Positions 25,797 to 36,661 of a stretch of 64,000 bases of DNA are shown one piece after another; position 1 is the stretch's first letter, and each line of letters opens with the position of its first letter. The notes under the pieces were generated by a model. That model ran no database searches. It saw nothing but the letters and a program-made list of their open reading frames with translations, and had not been told where the DNA came from. Origin of the DNA: Rhizobium sp. CCGE531 (GTDB taxonomy: Bacteria; Pseudomonadota; Alphaproteobacteria; Rhizobiales; Rhizobiaceae); contig NZ_CP032687.1 of the NCBI RefSeq assembly GCF_003627795.1, positions 434,001 to 498,000 of the forward strand, written 5' to 3'. Position numbers and translations under genes: made by a program.

Positions 25797-27092
25797 ATGA
25801 AACGTCGCGCCTTTACCGCCGGGCTGGCGGCTTTGCCGTTCCTCGGCACCAGTCTGACCCGCGCTTTCGCACAAAGCGCTGCTGCTCCGCTCCCGAAAAG
25901 CTATTCGGGGCAGAAGATTCGTGCTCTCGCCTCGACCGGCGCGGTTTGGGAGTCAATGGCAAACATCAGCCGGGAATTCACTGAGGCGACCGGCGTTGCG
26001 GTTGAGTACGTCAATCTTTCCTACAATGAGCAGTACCAGAAGCTGATCCTCGATCTGACCAGCGGCGCGGCCTCATTCGACGTCTTCAACTTCGCCTACC
26101 AGTGGAAGTATGAGATCGAACCTTATTCCGCTGATCTCGCGAACATCGCAACCGAAATTCCCGGCGCTCCAGACCTCGCCCTCGATGATTACCCAAAGCG
26201 CGCCTTAGACATCTACGGTCGCGTCAAAGACAAGCTTGTCGGACTACCGACGATCGGCGACGTTACGCTTTTCGTCTGGAACAAGGATGCCTACAAGGCT
26301 GCGGGACTGGACCCGGCCGTCGGACCGAAGACCTGGGACGAAGTTGCAGAGCGCGGAGTCAAGCTCGTCGGCAACGGCCAGTTCGGCTATGCCATGCCGG
26401 CAGGCAAAGGCATTCAGACGACAGTCACCTGGATTTTGATTTTCAAGTCGATGGGTGGCGAATATTTCAACCCCTCCGGTGCGCCGACCTTCGGTAGCGA
26501 AGCCGGCGTCAAGACCATGAAATTCCTGGTCGAGAAACTTGCCCCAATCAGCCCGCCTGGCAATCTGACATGGGATTTCCCGGAGATGTTCAACAGCCTC
26601 TCCACGGGTCAGGCCGCGCAATCGATGATGTGGCCGGGAGCGTTCGGCGATCTGCTTAACCCGAAGACATCCCAGGTCCACGACAAGGTCGCCTGGTCGC
26701 CGACGCCACAGGCGTCACTGCTTGGTGGCTGGGCGATGGGTGTAAATGATTCTTCCCGTGCCAAGGATGCAGCTAAGCTCTATGTTGCCTGGCTCACATC
26801 ACCCGACATTGTTCGTCGCATGGGCCTGATGGCAGGCGCCCCAGCCCGCATTTCAGCGCTTAAGGATCCGGAACTAGTCAAGCAGGCACCGAACCGCCCC
26901 GCCGTCCTTGCCGGCTTACAGGGCGACGTTGCCGAATATCCGCCGATCAAGGAAGCCGAGCAGATCCACATCATGATCTATGATGAGGTGAATGCGGCGG
27001 TGGCGAAGATCAAGACGCCGGAACAGGCGGCTAGCGATCTGCAGGGCAAGGTGGAGTCGTTCATGCGGCGCCGCGGTTATCTCAAGACTTGA
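25797..27092 (+). CDS. ABC transporter solute-binding protein, family 1
   Basis: The start at 25797 follows ACGGAGGAG; the longer frame from 25437 has no such signal. The 431-residue precursor begins with a Tat-like signal (KRRAFTAGLAALPFLG, cleavage after AFAQ). The mature part has family-1 sugar-binding text (VWESMANISREFTEATGVAV, LPTIGDVTLFVWNKDAYKAAGL, GGWAMGVN). It delivers a substrate, probably a sugar or polyol, to the permeases at 27171 and 28109. Confidence 0.85.
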   Translation: MKRRAFTAGLAALPFLGTSLTRAFAQSAAAPLPKSYSGQKIRALASTGAVWESMANISREFTEATGVAVEYVNLSYNEQYQKLILDLTSGAASFDVFNFAYQWKYEIEPYSADLANIATEIPGAPDLALDDYPKRALDIYGRVKDKLVGLPTIGDVTLFVWNKDAYKAAGLDPAVGPKTWDEVAERGVKLVGNGQFGYAMPAGKGIQTTVTWILIFKSMGGEYFNPSGAPTFGSEAGVKTMKFLVEKLAPISPPGNLTWDFPEMFNSLSTGQAAQSMMWPGAFGDLLNPKTSQVHDKVAWSPTPQASLLGGWAMGVNDSSRAKDAAKLYVAWLTSPDIVRRMGLMAGAPARISALKDPELVKQAPNRPAVLAGLQGDVAEYPPIKEAEQIHIMIYDEVNAAVAKIKTPEQAASDLQGKVESFMRRRGYLKT

Positions 27093-27106
27093 AGCCGCGC
27101 TCCCGC

Positions 27107-27137
27107 GAGGGGCAGGTGATCCTCCCGCCTGCCCCTC
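27107..27137 (+). promoter_or_regulatory. Intercistronic hairpin after binding-protein gene
   Basis: GAGGGGCAGG (27107-27116) pairs with CCTGCCCCTC (27128-27137). There is no T-run, so it is more likely an mRNA-stabilising or attenuating stem that raises the binding-protein level over the permeases. Confidence 0.55.
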
Positions 27138-27170
27138 CTGTTACAACGGCAAATCCGTGGTGGTTAGTTG

Positions 27171-28097
27171 ATGACAATTTCACAAACAATGATCGGCGAT
27201 AGAGTGGTGCCCCGGCGGCGGCGCATCCGTATGAGTTCGGTGTTCTGGTTTACGCTGCCGGCCGCGGCAATCATGCTGCTCGTGGTGGGCGTGCCGCTCG
27301 TTTATTCGTTCTACTACAGCTTCACGGGCTGGTCCCTCGTCTTACCTGGCAGCGACCAGGACTTCATCGGGCTTCTCAACTACACCGACGTGCTTGGCAG
27401 TAGCGAATTTTGGGCCGCGATCCGCGTGACGCTGATCTACGCTGTCGTGGCGGTCAGTCTGGAATGCGCCCTCGGCATCCTCTTTGCGGTGCTCCTGAAC
27501 ATGGAATTCTTCGGCCGGGGACTATTTCGCTCCCTGATGTTGATCCCCATGGTGATCACCCCCGCGGTGGTCGGCATTTTCTGGAAGCTGCTCTACGAAC
27601 AGGATTCCGGCGTCTTCAACTATCTGCTCGGCACCATCGGCTTCGAGCCTGTGCCGTGGCTCAGTCTCACCTTTGCGCTCGCGTCCGTCATCATCATGGA
27701 TGTCTGGCAGTCGACGCCATTTTTCACGCTGATCATCCTGGCGGGCCTGCAGTCGCTCGACCGAGATACGATAAACGCGGCGCAGGCAGATGGTGCCAAT
27801 GCGTTTCAGGTCTTCCGCTACCTGACGTTGCCGCACCTTGTGCCCTACATCATGATTGCAGCTGCGTTTCGCATAATCGGCGTCATGGCCGACTTCGACA
27901 AAATCTTCCTGTTGACGCTGGGCGGGCCCGGAAACAGCACGACGACGCTGAGCGTCTATGCCTACAACACGGGATTTAAAGTCTTCGACATCGGCAGAAC
28001 TACAGCGATCTCCTGGATCTATGTCGTTTTCGTCCTTCTGATCAGCGCTCCGCTGATCTGGCGCCTGTTCCGTGGCGCTAGCGTCAACCGGCACTAG
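27171..28097 (+). CDS. ABC sugar permease, MalF/UgpA type
   Basis: About 308 residues with six helices. The EAA loop is visible as DTINAAQADGANAFQVFRYLTLPHL. The start is ATG 27171 (a TTG lies just before). It is the first of two permeases and forms the channel with the product of 28109. Confidence 0.85.
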   Translation: MTISQTMIGDRVVPRRRRIRMSSVFWFTLPAAAIMLLVVGVPLVYSFYYSFTGWSLVLPGSDQDFIGLLNYTDVLGSSEFWAAIRVTLIYAVVAVSLECALGILFAVLLNMEFFGRGLFRSLMLIPMVITPAVVGIFWKLLYEQDSGVFNYLLGTIGFEPVPWLSLTFALASVIIMDVWQSTPFFTLIILAGLQSLDRDTINAAQADGANAFQVFRYLTLPHLVPYIMIAAAFRIIGVMADFDKIFLLTLGGPGNSTTTLSVYAYNTGFKVFDIGRTTAISWIYVVFVLLISAPLIWRLFRGASVNRH

Positions 28098-28108
28098 GGA
28101 GGTCAGCT

Positions 28109-28942
28109 ATGATTGCTGCAACCATGGCCAATCGCTCCACACGCAAGATGCTCCTGACACTCTTCTGGTGCGCGCTCGCCTTTGTATATCTTTTTCCCTA
28201 CACGTGGATGGTGCTGACCGGATTTCGGCATGGCGTCGACACGATCTCTGTTCCGCCACGCATCATCTTCCAGCCGACGCTCGACGGGTTCCGACACCTC
28301 TTTGAGGTGACCGGGTTCCAGAAATACCTCTTCAACAGTGCTGTGGTGACCGTGGCGAGCGTCCTGTTGGTCATTGGTGTTTCGGCTCCCGCCGCTTATG
28401 CCCTTGCCCATCTTAGCAAGCGCAGCGGGGTCCTGCTGGTCGCAATTCTCATCGCCCGCATCATCCCGGGAATTGCGATCGGTGTGCCGGTCTACCTGCT
28501 TGCCACGCGCTTACATCAACTCGATACCTACCAGGCGCTCGTCGTCATCAACGTCGCCGTCAACATTCCCTTTGCGATGTGGCTAATGCGCAGCTTCTTC
28601 ATGGAGGTTCATCCGAGCCTGCGCGAGGCGGCGATCTCGGACGGCTGCAGCGAATGGCAGGTGTTCACGACGATCATGCTGCCGCTGGTGCTTGGAGGAA
28701 TGCTGGCAACGTCGGTGTTCGTATTCATCGGGGTGTGGAACGAGTTTCTCTTTGCGCTGATTCTGACCACTTCGGTCAGTCCGACGGCGCCGCTCGCGAT
28801 GCTCGGCTTCAGGACCCAGTACGGCGTGCAATGGGATGCGGTGGGCGCTGCCGCGCTGCTTGTCTCGACGCCTGTTATCATCTTCGCCTTCATCATGCAG
28901 CGTTATCTGGTGCAAGGCCTCACCATGGGATCCGTCAAATGA
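28109..28942 (+). CDS. ABC sugar permease, MalG/UgpE type
   Basis: 277 residues with six helices and an EAA loop (LREAAISDGCSEWQVFTTIMLPL). A GGGAGG site lies seven bases before the ATG, and the gap to the previous gene is 11 bases. It partners the MalF-like permease. Confidence 0.85.
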   Translation: MIAATMANRSTRKMLLTLFWCALAFVYLFPYTWMVLTGFRHGVDTISVPPRIIFQPTLDGFRHLFEVTGFQKYLFNSAVVTVASVLLVIGVSAPAAYALAHLSKRSGVLLVAILIARIIPGIAIGVPVYLLATRLHQLDTYQALVVINVAVNIPFAMWLMRSFFMEVHPSLREAAISDGCSEWQVFTTIMLPLVLGGMLATSVFVFIGVWNEFLFALILTTSVSPTAPLAMLGFRTQYGVQWDAVGAAALLVSTPVIIFAFIMQRYLVQGLTMGSVK

Positions 28943-28982
28943 CAGGCAGGGCTGAACAGATTCACAGAAAGGCCAGCAGATT

Positions 28983-30050
<1,068 letters not shown>

Positions 30051-30058
30051 ATTCGCGT

Positions 30059-30646
30059 TCAAGTCTCGTCGATGGCGTCAGGAAGGCGAAACAGCCCGAG
30101 CGTGGTCTCATGCGCAAGCTCCGTTAGCTCTGCGAGCATAGCGTCAGTCGCATGCCGTGCTGCAATTAGTCCACTGACACCGATGGCGACGGCTTCTTGT
30201 GCCATGCCAAAACTATCGACCACTGCGAGGGCGCTGAACCTATTCGCGACCGCCGCCCGCAGCAGATTGATTTCGGTCGCCGCGCCGTATCCAAAGTCCT
30301 CGAGACCGACCCGCATTTCGCCGTCGATCGCAGTAACGCTCGGGAAATTGACGACGCCAGTGCACCCGGCGGTCTCTAGCGCCTTCAGGATGTCGACGTG
30401 GCGGCGGAACGGGTCGAGCGCAAGCACGCCGGCAAAAATCTGGTCCACTCGTGGGAACCCGTTCGTGATCTCCGCGAGAAGGCGCCCGTTGGCGTCGTGG
30501 ACCGGAAGCAGCACCAGGCTGTCGTAAGCGCTGCTCGCCAGCCCATCGCACGAAGGGCAAAAGATGGAGACGGCCTGTGGCTCGCGATGGGGGATCGCCG
30601 CAAGGCGGGTTACGATGTCGACGGGGCGAAGAGAAGAAGAATGCAT
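30059..30646 (-). CDS. Short TIM-barrel 'PEP hydrolase' family paralogue
   Basis: 195 residues, against about 285 for the family member at 31979. It matches the first two thirds (KALETAGCTGVVNFPSVTAIDGEMR, then an AAATEINLLRAA-like helix) but lacks the C-terminal barrel with the GGP loop. It is transcribed leftward from the region holding the TTACCCAA repeat, divergent from the Tm-1-like gene. It may be a degenerate copy or a regulatory stub. Confidence 0.5.
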   Translation of the reverse strand: MHSSSLRPVDIVTRLAAIPHREPQAVSIFCPSCDGLASSAYDSLVLLPVHDANGRLLAEITNGFPRVDQIFAGVLALDPFRRHVDILKALETAGCTGVVNFPSVTAIDGEMRVGLEDFGYGAATEINLLRAAVANRFSALAVVDSFGMAQEAVAIGVSGLIAARHATDAMLAELTELAHETTLGLFRLPDAIDET

Positions 30647-30664
30647 CTTGGTCCTGCGAAACGG

Positions 30665-30682
30665 TTACCCAATTCTACCCAA
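30665..30682 (+). promoter_or_regulatory. TTACCCAAT/CTACCCAAA operator between divergent genes
   Basis: TTACCCAAT at 30665-30673 and CTACCCAAA at 30675-30683 repeat with a 10-bp period. They sit 19 bases upstream of the leftward gene and about 95 upstream of the rightward operon. This is the same element as at 25667. Confidence 0.55.
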
Positions 30683-30777
30683 AACGTCCGGCCGCGCCAA
30701 TTGATTTGCGGCAGGCTCGGCGGCTAGGTTTTTGCTGAGGTGAAAAGGCCGACGGAGCGCCGGTCAGGAGTAGAACA

Positions 30778-31989
30778 ATGAACACAGTTTATGTGGTGGG
30801 TACCTGCGACACCAAGGGCGGCGAGTTGCGCTATCTACGCGACCTTATCCGCGACGCCGGTTGTGACGCAGTTCTGGTCGATGTCTCGGTATCGGAGTTT
30901 CACAAGGAGGCCGCCGATGTGGACGTTCAACCATCGGAGGTGGCGCGTTTTCATCCGAACTCTCCGAAGGCCGAGGCGCTCAAGGACCGCGGCAAAGCGG
31001 TCGCCGCCATGTCTGAGGCGCTGATAGCGTTTTTACGCTCCCGTCCGGACGTTGACGGTATCATCGGCGCGGGCGGAACGGGCGGCACGGCGCTGATCGC
31101 CCCTGCCATGCGCGCGCTGCCGATCGGCACGCCGAAGGTGCTCGTCTCCACCGTCGCTTCAGGCAATGTCGCCCCCTATGTCGGACCGACCGATATCAGC
31201 ATGATGTATTCGGTGACGGACGTCTCGGGACTGAACCGTATCTCACGCGTCGTTCTCGCCAACGCCGCCCATTCCGTGGCCGGTATGGTGCTCAACAAGC
31301 CGACTGGCATCGCGGCCGATGAGCGGCCGGCGATCGGCCTGACCATGTTCGGGGTCACCACCCCTTGCGTCCAGGCAGTCACCCGGGCGCTGGAAGCCGA
31401 GTTCGACTGCCTGGTGTTCCACGCTACGGGCACCGGCGGGCAATCCTTCGAGAAGCTCGCCGATTCCGGTCTGCTCGTCGGCGGCATCGATGTCTCCACG
31501 ACCGAGGTCTGTGATTATCTCGTGGGCGGTGTCTTCCCCTGCACGGCCGACCGCTTCGGCGCCTTCGCCCGGACCAGACTGCCCTATGTCGGCTCCTGCG
31601 GCGCGCTCGACATGGTCAATTTCGGCGCCATTGACACGGTCCCCAGCCAGTTTCACGCGCGCCGCCTGCACGTGCACAATCCCCAGGTCACGCTGATGCG
31701 CACGACCCCGGAGGAGTGCGACAGGATCGGCGAGTGGATCGGTGAGCGGTTGAACCTTTGCGAGGGACCGGTGCGCTTCCTGATTCCGGAGTTGGGCGTC
31801 TCGGCGATCGATGCGCCCGGTCAACCCTTCCACGACCCACAAGCCGACGCCGCGCTGTTTTCGGCGCTCGAACGCACGTTACGGTGCGCTGGCACGCGGC
31901 AGTTGATCCGCGTCCCCCTCCACATCAACGACCCGCAATTTGCGGAACTCCTCGTCACTAACTTCAAAGAGGCCCTTCGTGAGCACTGA
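30778..31989 (+). CDS. Tm-1-like ATP-binding domain protein (UPF0261)
   Basis: 403 residues, the full family length. Visible text: [19 protein letters not shown] at the N-terminus, [14 protein letters not shown] in the first domain and [13 protein letters not shown] in the second, the nucleotide-binding halves of this family. In plants the homologous half of Tm-1 binds tobamovirus replicase; the bacterial role is unknown, but it is almost always next to the TIM-barrel protein that follows. AGGAG lies upstream of the ATG. Confidence 0.85.
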   Translation: MNTVYVVGTCDTKGGELRYLRDLIRDAGCDAVLVDVSVSEFHKEAADVDVQPSEVARFHPNSPKAEALKDRGKAVAAMSEALIAFLRSRPDVDGIIGAGGTGGTALIAPAMRALPIGTPKVLVSTVASGNVAPYVGPTDISMMYSVTDVSGLNRISRVVLANAAHSVAGMVLNKPTGIAADERPAIGLTMFGVTTPCVQAVTRALEAEFDCLVFHATGTGGQSFEKLADSGLLVGGIDVSTTEVCDYLVGGVFPCTADRFGAFARTRLPYVGSCGALDMVNFGAIDTVPSQFHARRLHVHNPQVTLMRTTPEECDRIGEWIGERLNLCEGPVRFLIPELGVSAIDAPGQPFHDPQADAALFSALERTLRCAGTRQLIRVPLHINDPQFAELLVTNFKEALREH

Positions 31990-32836
31990 TATCTTTGCCA
32001 AGCGTCCCACTCGTTCTGAGCTGCTCGAGCATTTCCACAAGAAGATCTGGGCCGGCGAGCCGATCATCGGCGGCGGCGCCGGTACGGGCCTGTCCGCCAA
32101 GAGCGAGGAAGCCGGCGATATCGACCTCATCGTGATCTACAATTCCGGCCGCTATCGCATGGCCGGCCGCGGCTCGCTTGCCGGCCTTCTCGCCTATGGC
32201 AACGCCAACCAGATCGTCGTGGAGATGGCGAGCGAGGTCTTGCCGGTCGTCAGACGCACCCCAGTGCTCGCGGGCGTCAATGGCACGGATCCATTCGTCG
32301 TCATGTCGACCTTCCTGCGTGAACTCAAGGAGATTGGCTTTGCCGGCGTCCAGAACTTCCCGACCGTGGGCCTGATTGACGGGCTCTTCCGCCAGAACCT
32401 CGAAGAGACGGGCATGAGTTATGCCCAGGAAGTCGAGATGATTGCCGAGGCGCACCGGCTCGATCTCTTGACGACGCCCTACGTGTTCAGCCCGGAGGAC
32501 GCGATCGCGATGGCGAACGCCGGCGCCGATATCCTCGTCTGCCATATGGGATTGACGACGGGCGGCGCAATCGGCGCACAGACGGGCAAATCGATGGAGG
32601 ACTGCGTCACTCTGATCAATCAGTGCATCAAAGCGGCAAGAGAGGTCCGCGAAGACATCATCATCCTCTGCCACGGCGGCCCGATCGCCAATCCGGAGGA
32701 TGCCCGCTGCATGCTCGATGCCTGCCCAGGATGCCACGGCTTCTATGGGGCGAGCAGCATGGAGCGGCTGCCGACCGAGGACGCGATCAAGTCGCAGACG
32801 CGCGCCTTCAAGGCAATCCGGCGCAAGAGCGCCTGA
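31979..32836 (+). CDS. TIM-barrel 'phosphoenolpyruvate hydrolase' family protein
   Basis: The GTG at 31979 (AGAGG seven bases upstream) overlaps the end of the Tm-1-like gene by 11 bases (285 residues). The barrel shows [50 protein letters not shown] and [14 protein letters not shown]. In plants this domain is fused to Tm-1-like proteins. The true reaction in bacteria is not established, and the family name should be treated cautiously. Confidence 0.8.
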   Translation: MSTDIFAKRPTRSELLEHFHKKIWAGEPIIGGGAGTGLSAKSEEAGDIDLIVIYNSGRYRMAGRGSLAGLLAYGNANQIVVEMASEVLPVVRRTPVLAGVNGTDPFVVMSTFLRELKEIGFAGVQNFPTVGLIDGLFRQNLEETGMSYAQEVEMIAEAHRLDLLTTPYVFSPEDAIAMANAGADILVCHMGLTTGGAIGAQTGKSMEDCVTLINQCIKAAREVREDIIILCHGGPIANPEDARCMLDACPGCHGFYGASSMERLPTEDAIKSQTRAFKAIRRKSA

Positions 32837-32855
32837 CGGAAGAGGAGACAGGAAG

Positions 32856-33485
32856 ATGTCGGTCTTTAAAAGTGGAGATCAGCCGCCCGGCTGGTGCGAA
32901 CTCACCTCATTTGAGTTCGCCGATCTTTCCGACCAGCCGCGGCCGGTTCCGATAACGGCTCAAAAGCAGCGCCTGCTCGTCACGCGCGGATCGTGCCGGC
33001 TGACCGGCGCAAAGGGAGCGCAGGTCTTCAGCGAAGGTCAGTTCGCCGATATGGATGCGGCGGACGGCCCCTTCACCGTGGATTCCGGCGACGGCACCGC
33101 CCAGGTCATCGTTTTCTACGGCCGCTGGGGTAATGAACTGGGCGGGTGCGGCGTGTTCAAGCTTGCTCCGGACTCGCTCATTCAGGTGAAAGGCGATCCG
33201 GTCAGCTACCCGAAGTCGACCAATTTCGATTCCCACTATCACGACTGCGACGAGTACTGGGTGATCATCGAGGGGGCGGGTACCGTCGTCGTCGGCGCGC
33301 GCAGCTTCGAGGTCGAGGTCGGCGATTGCGTTGCCATCGGCATGGGATACCATCACGATCTTCCTGAGGTTCGGGCTGACGTGAAGGGTGCGTATTTCGA
33401 GACGACGCTCGAAGGAAGGAAGCGTTTCGGTCACCTCTGGGAGCACACGCACGGGCCTGCCGATATTCGCCAGGAGCGCGTCTGA
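32856..33485 (+). CDS. Cupin domain protein
   Basis: 209 residues from the ATG at 32856 (AGGAGACAGGA upstream). The C-terminal cupin shows HYHDCDEYWVIIEGAG and a second metal-ligand region (GDCVAIGMGYHHDLP). An earlier, weaker beta-barrel half is also visible. The metal site HxHxxxE-like is present as SHYHDCDE. It is probably an isomerase or dioxygenase step of the pathway encoded here, or a sensor. Confidence 0.7.
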   Translation: MSVFKSGDQPPGWCELTSFEFADLSDQPRPVPITAQKQRLLVTRGSCRLTGAKGAQVFSEGQFADMDAADGPFTVDSGDGTAQVIVFYGRWGNELGGCGVFKLAPDSLIQVKGDPVSYPKSTNFDSHYHDCDEYWVIIEGAGTVVVGARSFEVEVGDCVAIGMGYHHDLPEVRADVKGAYFETTLEGRKRFGHLWEHTHGPADIRQERV

Positions 33486-33524
33486 CCGTGCGCGCCAAGT
33501 CCTGCTCATCTGGAGGTGAATTTC

Positions 33525-34613
33525 ATGACGTATAGGGTCCTGCATATCGGCGCCGGCGGCTTCGGAGAGCGCTGGTGCGACACGTTCCTGCCGCCGAATG
33601 TGGTTGACGGAACGATCGAGGTTGCCGGCCTCGTGGACATCGATGCCAAAGCGCTCGAAACCGGCCGGAAGCATCTCCACTTGGAGGCGGGACAGTGTTT
33701 CACCTCGGCCGCACAGGCCTTCCAGACGGTCGACGCCGACTTCTGCACCATCGTCATCCCGCCCGCTCTGCATGAGGGAATCGTCGACCTGGCGCTCGCC
33801 CGCGGCATGCATATTCTGTCCGAGAAGCCGATCGCCGACACCATGGAGGCTTCCGTCCGTATCGCTGAAAAGGTACGAGCGGCGGGCTTAAAGATGGGCG
33901 TCACAATGAGCCACCGGTTTGATCAGGATAAATCGACGCTGAGGGCGCTCGTCGCTGCGGACGCCATCGGCCGCGTCAATACGGTGTCATGTCGGTTCGC
34001 CGGCGACTTCCGTGTTTATGATTCCTGGGGGCGTTTTCGCCATGAGATGATACATCCTATGCTAATCGAGGGTGCCGTGCATCACCTGGATATCATCGCC
34101 GATCTAGCCGGAGCACCCTGCACGTCGATTTATGCCCGAACTTGGAAGCCAGAATGGGCGGATTACAAGGGCGACACAGACGCCATAGTATTGATGGACT
34201 TCGGCAACGGCGCTCGTGGTGTGTATGAAGGATCGTCGGCACAAGCCACGGGCCTTAACGACTGGACATTCGAATATTTTCGGGTGGAGGGGGAAACCGG
34301 GACGGCTATTCTCGACCACCGTGAGATCGAGGTATTCCACCGCTATCCGATGCGACTTCGACATACGAGCCGTCAGGGAAAAGGTCAGCAAGTGTCGCTG
34401 CTACCGGGCCAGAAGTGGCAGAATTCACTTTTGATCGAGCAATTCTGCCAGTGGCTCGACGGCGGCCCGCCCATGGCAACCAGTGTCTGGGACAACCTGC
34501 AGTCTGTTGCGCTAGTGTTCTCGGCCATCGAAAGCGCGCGACTGGACCAGCCGGTGAAAGTACAGGAATTCCTCCAATCCTATTGGCAGGGGGCTTCGAT
34601 CGAGCCTCAATAA
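33525..34613 (+). CDS. Gfo/Idh/MocA-family oxidoreductase
   Basis: The ATG at 33525 has GGAGG eight bases upstream (362 residues). The N-terminal Rossmann fold begins YRVLHIGAGGFGERWCD, with the conserved SEKPIADT motif (Lys-Pro) near residue 100 and the C-terminal beta-sheet domain with HHLDIIADLAGAP. Members oxidise or reduce sugars and inositols with NAD(P). It completes the catabolic operon. Confidence 0.85.
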   Translation: MTYRVLHIGAGGFGERWCDTFLPPNVVDGTIEVAGLVDIDAKALETGRKHLHLEAGQCFTSAAQAFQTVDADFCTIVIPPALHEGIVDLALARGMHILSEKPIADTMEASVRIAEKVRAAGLKMGVTMSHRFDQDKSTLRALVAADAIGRVNTVSCRFAGDFRVYDSWGRFRHEMIHPMLIEGAVHHLDIIADLAGAPCTSIYARTWKPEWADYKGDTDAIVLMDFGNGARGVYEGSSAQATGLNDWTFEYFRVEGETGTAILDHREIEVFHRYPMRLRHTSRQGKGQQVSLLPGQKWQNSLLIEQFCQWLDGGPPMATSVWDNLQSVALVFSAIESARLDQPVKVQEFLQSYWQGASIEPQ

Positions 34614-34632
34614 GCTGTAGATTGGCCTGACA

Positions 34633-36462
34633 ATGGCTGAGCTTGTCGTTCACGCTTCGGAATCGCTAACTTCGTCGTCAGCTCGCGCACTCGCAAGAGC
34701 CGATATTGTCGCGACCCTTAAAGCTGCCCTCAACAAACCTAACACCACTCTCGTGGGCGCTGCAATCGGCACAGGATTGGCCGCCCAGGCTGCCTCGCGA
34801 GGTGGCGCCGACTTTATACTCGCACTGAACGCCGGCCGTTTGCGTAGCATGGGGGCGCCCTCAATTTTTTCCCTGCTCGCATTGCGAAGCAGCAATGACT
34901 TCGTCTTGGATTTCGCCCAATCAGAGATCCTGCCGTTCGCCAAAATACCGGTTTTCTTCGGAGCTTGTGCGTTCGATCCCCGCCGCCCGATAGAGACTGA
35001 ACTGGAAAGGATCGCAGATGCGGGCTTCGGCGGGATCGTTAACTTCCCCACGTCCGTCTTCCTTGATGGACGCTTTCGCACCAACATCGAGCGCGCAGGG
35101 CTGGGATTCCAGCGTGAACTTGAAATGCTCCGTGCCGCCCAGAGAAGAAACATGGCGACTCTCGCCTATGTTCGAACAGTAACAGAGGCTCAGCAGGCCG
35201 CTGAGGCCGGTGTGGACATCATCAACCTCAATCTCGGCTGGAACGTCGGAGGAACCGTTGGGAGTCGCACTGGGCTCAGCCTCACTCAGGCGGCCGAGTA
35301 TGCAAAGATTGTCTTCCGTCGGATACGCAGCATTTCACAAGAGACTCTTTGTGTTCTAGAGGGCGGTCCCATCGTCAGTCCGGACCAAATGTATGAGGTA
35401 TCGGCGGTATCCAAGGCAGACGGATACATCGGCGGCTCTACCATTGATCGAGTGCCTCTCGAAGCCTCTATGGAGCAGATTACGTCCGCCTTTAAATCCG
35501 TCGGCACGTTGCAAAAGCGAATTGATGAATTGGAGCGCCAACTCGAGCATGCGCAGCGCGAATATTCAATCGTCGGGCGGTCACCCTCTATTCAGCAAAT
35601 CAAGCAACGCATCGAAAAGCTTGCGGCATCGACGCTGCCGGTTCTGATTACCGGCGGAGCCGGAACAGGCAAAAAGCTCTTGGGGCGAGGCATTCATGAG
35701 GCGGCCAGACGCTCCGGGACCAAGCTAATCAATGTCGGCCCAGTCGACGCAAGCGGTGTATCGCTTTTCGGCTCCGTCCAAACGGAGCGCGGAAAGAAGG
35801 CGCTTGGGCTGCTGCAATACCATCCGAAGGCCACCTTGCTGATCGAGAACGTCGAATGCCTATGCATCGACGCTCAGGAACGACTGGTGGAAGTGATTGA
35901 GACAGGCATTTGTCCCCGTCTCGGGGATAACGAGAGAGGGCGCTTCGAGGGCCGCCTAATCCTGACGTCGAAGCAAACACTATCCCAGTTGGGCTCAAGC
36001 GGGCTTTTGATACCTTCGCTAGCGTCGCGTCTGTCTCCTGGACACGTGTTCATCCCCGATTTGCGTGACCGCCTCGAAGACCTGCCACTTCTTGCGGAAC
36101 ACTTCCTTCAAGAACTTAGAAAAGATCGTCGTAGCCGAAAGCTATCAGTTGACCACTCAGCTTACCGCATTCTTATGACATATGGATGGCCCGGAAACGT
36201 CCGTGAGCTACGGTCTGTATTGGAGACTGCTGCCATGAATTGCGAGGGCGACTGGATCCAAGCCGAGTGTCTGCCTCCGCTTGGTACCTCATCCCAGCCT
36301 CAGCCGCACTCGGCGGACGAACGGGAGTGGATCCTTGACGCTTTGCAGCGGCATCGTTTCCGCCGCGGGGAAACTGCGCGCTACCTCGGGATATCGCGCA
36401 AGAGCCTATACAACAAAATGCGAGCTTACGGTCTCCCATTGCAGCAACGCACCACCTCCTAG
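34633..36462 (+). CDS. TIM-barrel sensor / AAA+ / Fis-HTH regulator
   Basis: 609 residues. Residues 20-285 form the same TIM barrel as the protein at 31979 (IGTGLAAQAASRGGAD, GFGGIVNFPTSVFLDG, LEGGPIVSPDQ). A short coiled coil (about 292-312) follows. Then comes an NtrC-type AAA+ domain (315-540) with Walker A GGAGTGKK (341-348) and GWPGNVREL (518-526), and a Fis-type HTH (about 565-600). The GAFTGA loop expected at about 383-395 is absent and the Walker B region reads TLLIEN instead of FLDE, so sigma-54 activation is unlikely. It probably senses the pathway substrate and binds the TTACCCAAT repeats. Confidence 0.8.
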   Translation: MAELVVHASESLTSSSARALARADIVATLKAALNKPNTTLVGAAIGTGLAAQAASRGGADFILALNAGRLRSMGAPSIFSLLALRSSNDFVLDFAQSEILPFAKIPVFFGACAFDPRRPIETELERIADAGFGGIVNFPTSVFLDGRFRTNIERAGLGFQRELEMLRAAQRRNMATLAYVRTVTEAQQAAEAGVDIINLNLGWNVGGTVGSRTGLSLTQAAEYAKIVFRRIRSISQETLCVLEGGPIVSPDQMYEVSAVSKADGYIGGSTIDRVPLEASMEQITSAFKSVGTLQKRIDELERQLEHAQREYSIVGRSPSIQQIKQRIEKLAASTLPVLITGGAGTGKKLLGRGIHEAARRSGTKLINVGPVDASGVSLFGSVQTERGKKALGLLQYHPKATLLIENVECLCIDAQERLVEVIETGICPRLGDNERGRFEGRLILTSKQTLSQLGSSGLLIPSLASRLSPGHVFIPDLRDRLEDLPLLAEHFLQELRKDRRSRKLSVDHSAYRILMTYGWPGNVRELRSVLETAAMNCEGDWIQAECLPPLGTSSQPQPHSADEREWILDALQRHRFRRGETARYLGISRKSLYNKMRAYGLPLQQRTTS

Positions 36463-36525
36463 CCTGGGCGATCAAATCCTTAGGAGCGCCTTACCCAATT
36501 CGTGCCTTTCGATCCGCATTTGCAT

Positions 36526-36619
36526 TGTCCGATCGTCGACAAATGTCAGACATACGACAAAACGGTGTTTGAGCTTTCATCTTGATTAGAATGGTTTTCT
36601 CGTTGGCACGCTGCGTGCA
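36526..36619 (+). promoter_or_regulatory. NifA upstream sites and sigma-54 promoter of iscN-nifS
   Basis: Exact TGT-N10-ACA sites lie at 36526-36541 and 36544-36559. TGGCACGCTGCGTGCA at 36604-36619 has the GG-N10-GC spacing of a sigma-54 promoter. It points to the iscN remnant, whose ATG is 43 bases on, and to nifS. Confidence 0.8.
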
Positions 36620-36661
36620 TCCTCGTTCGCAAATGCGTCTCGGAGCCAAGACTACGATGCA

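Noticed and set aside
31964..33812. Long minus-strand frames (257 and 301 residues) opposite the PEP-hydrolase, cupin and dehydrogenase genes.
   Set aside because: Composition is that of antisense frames, and the plus-strand genes carry clear family motifs.
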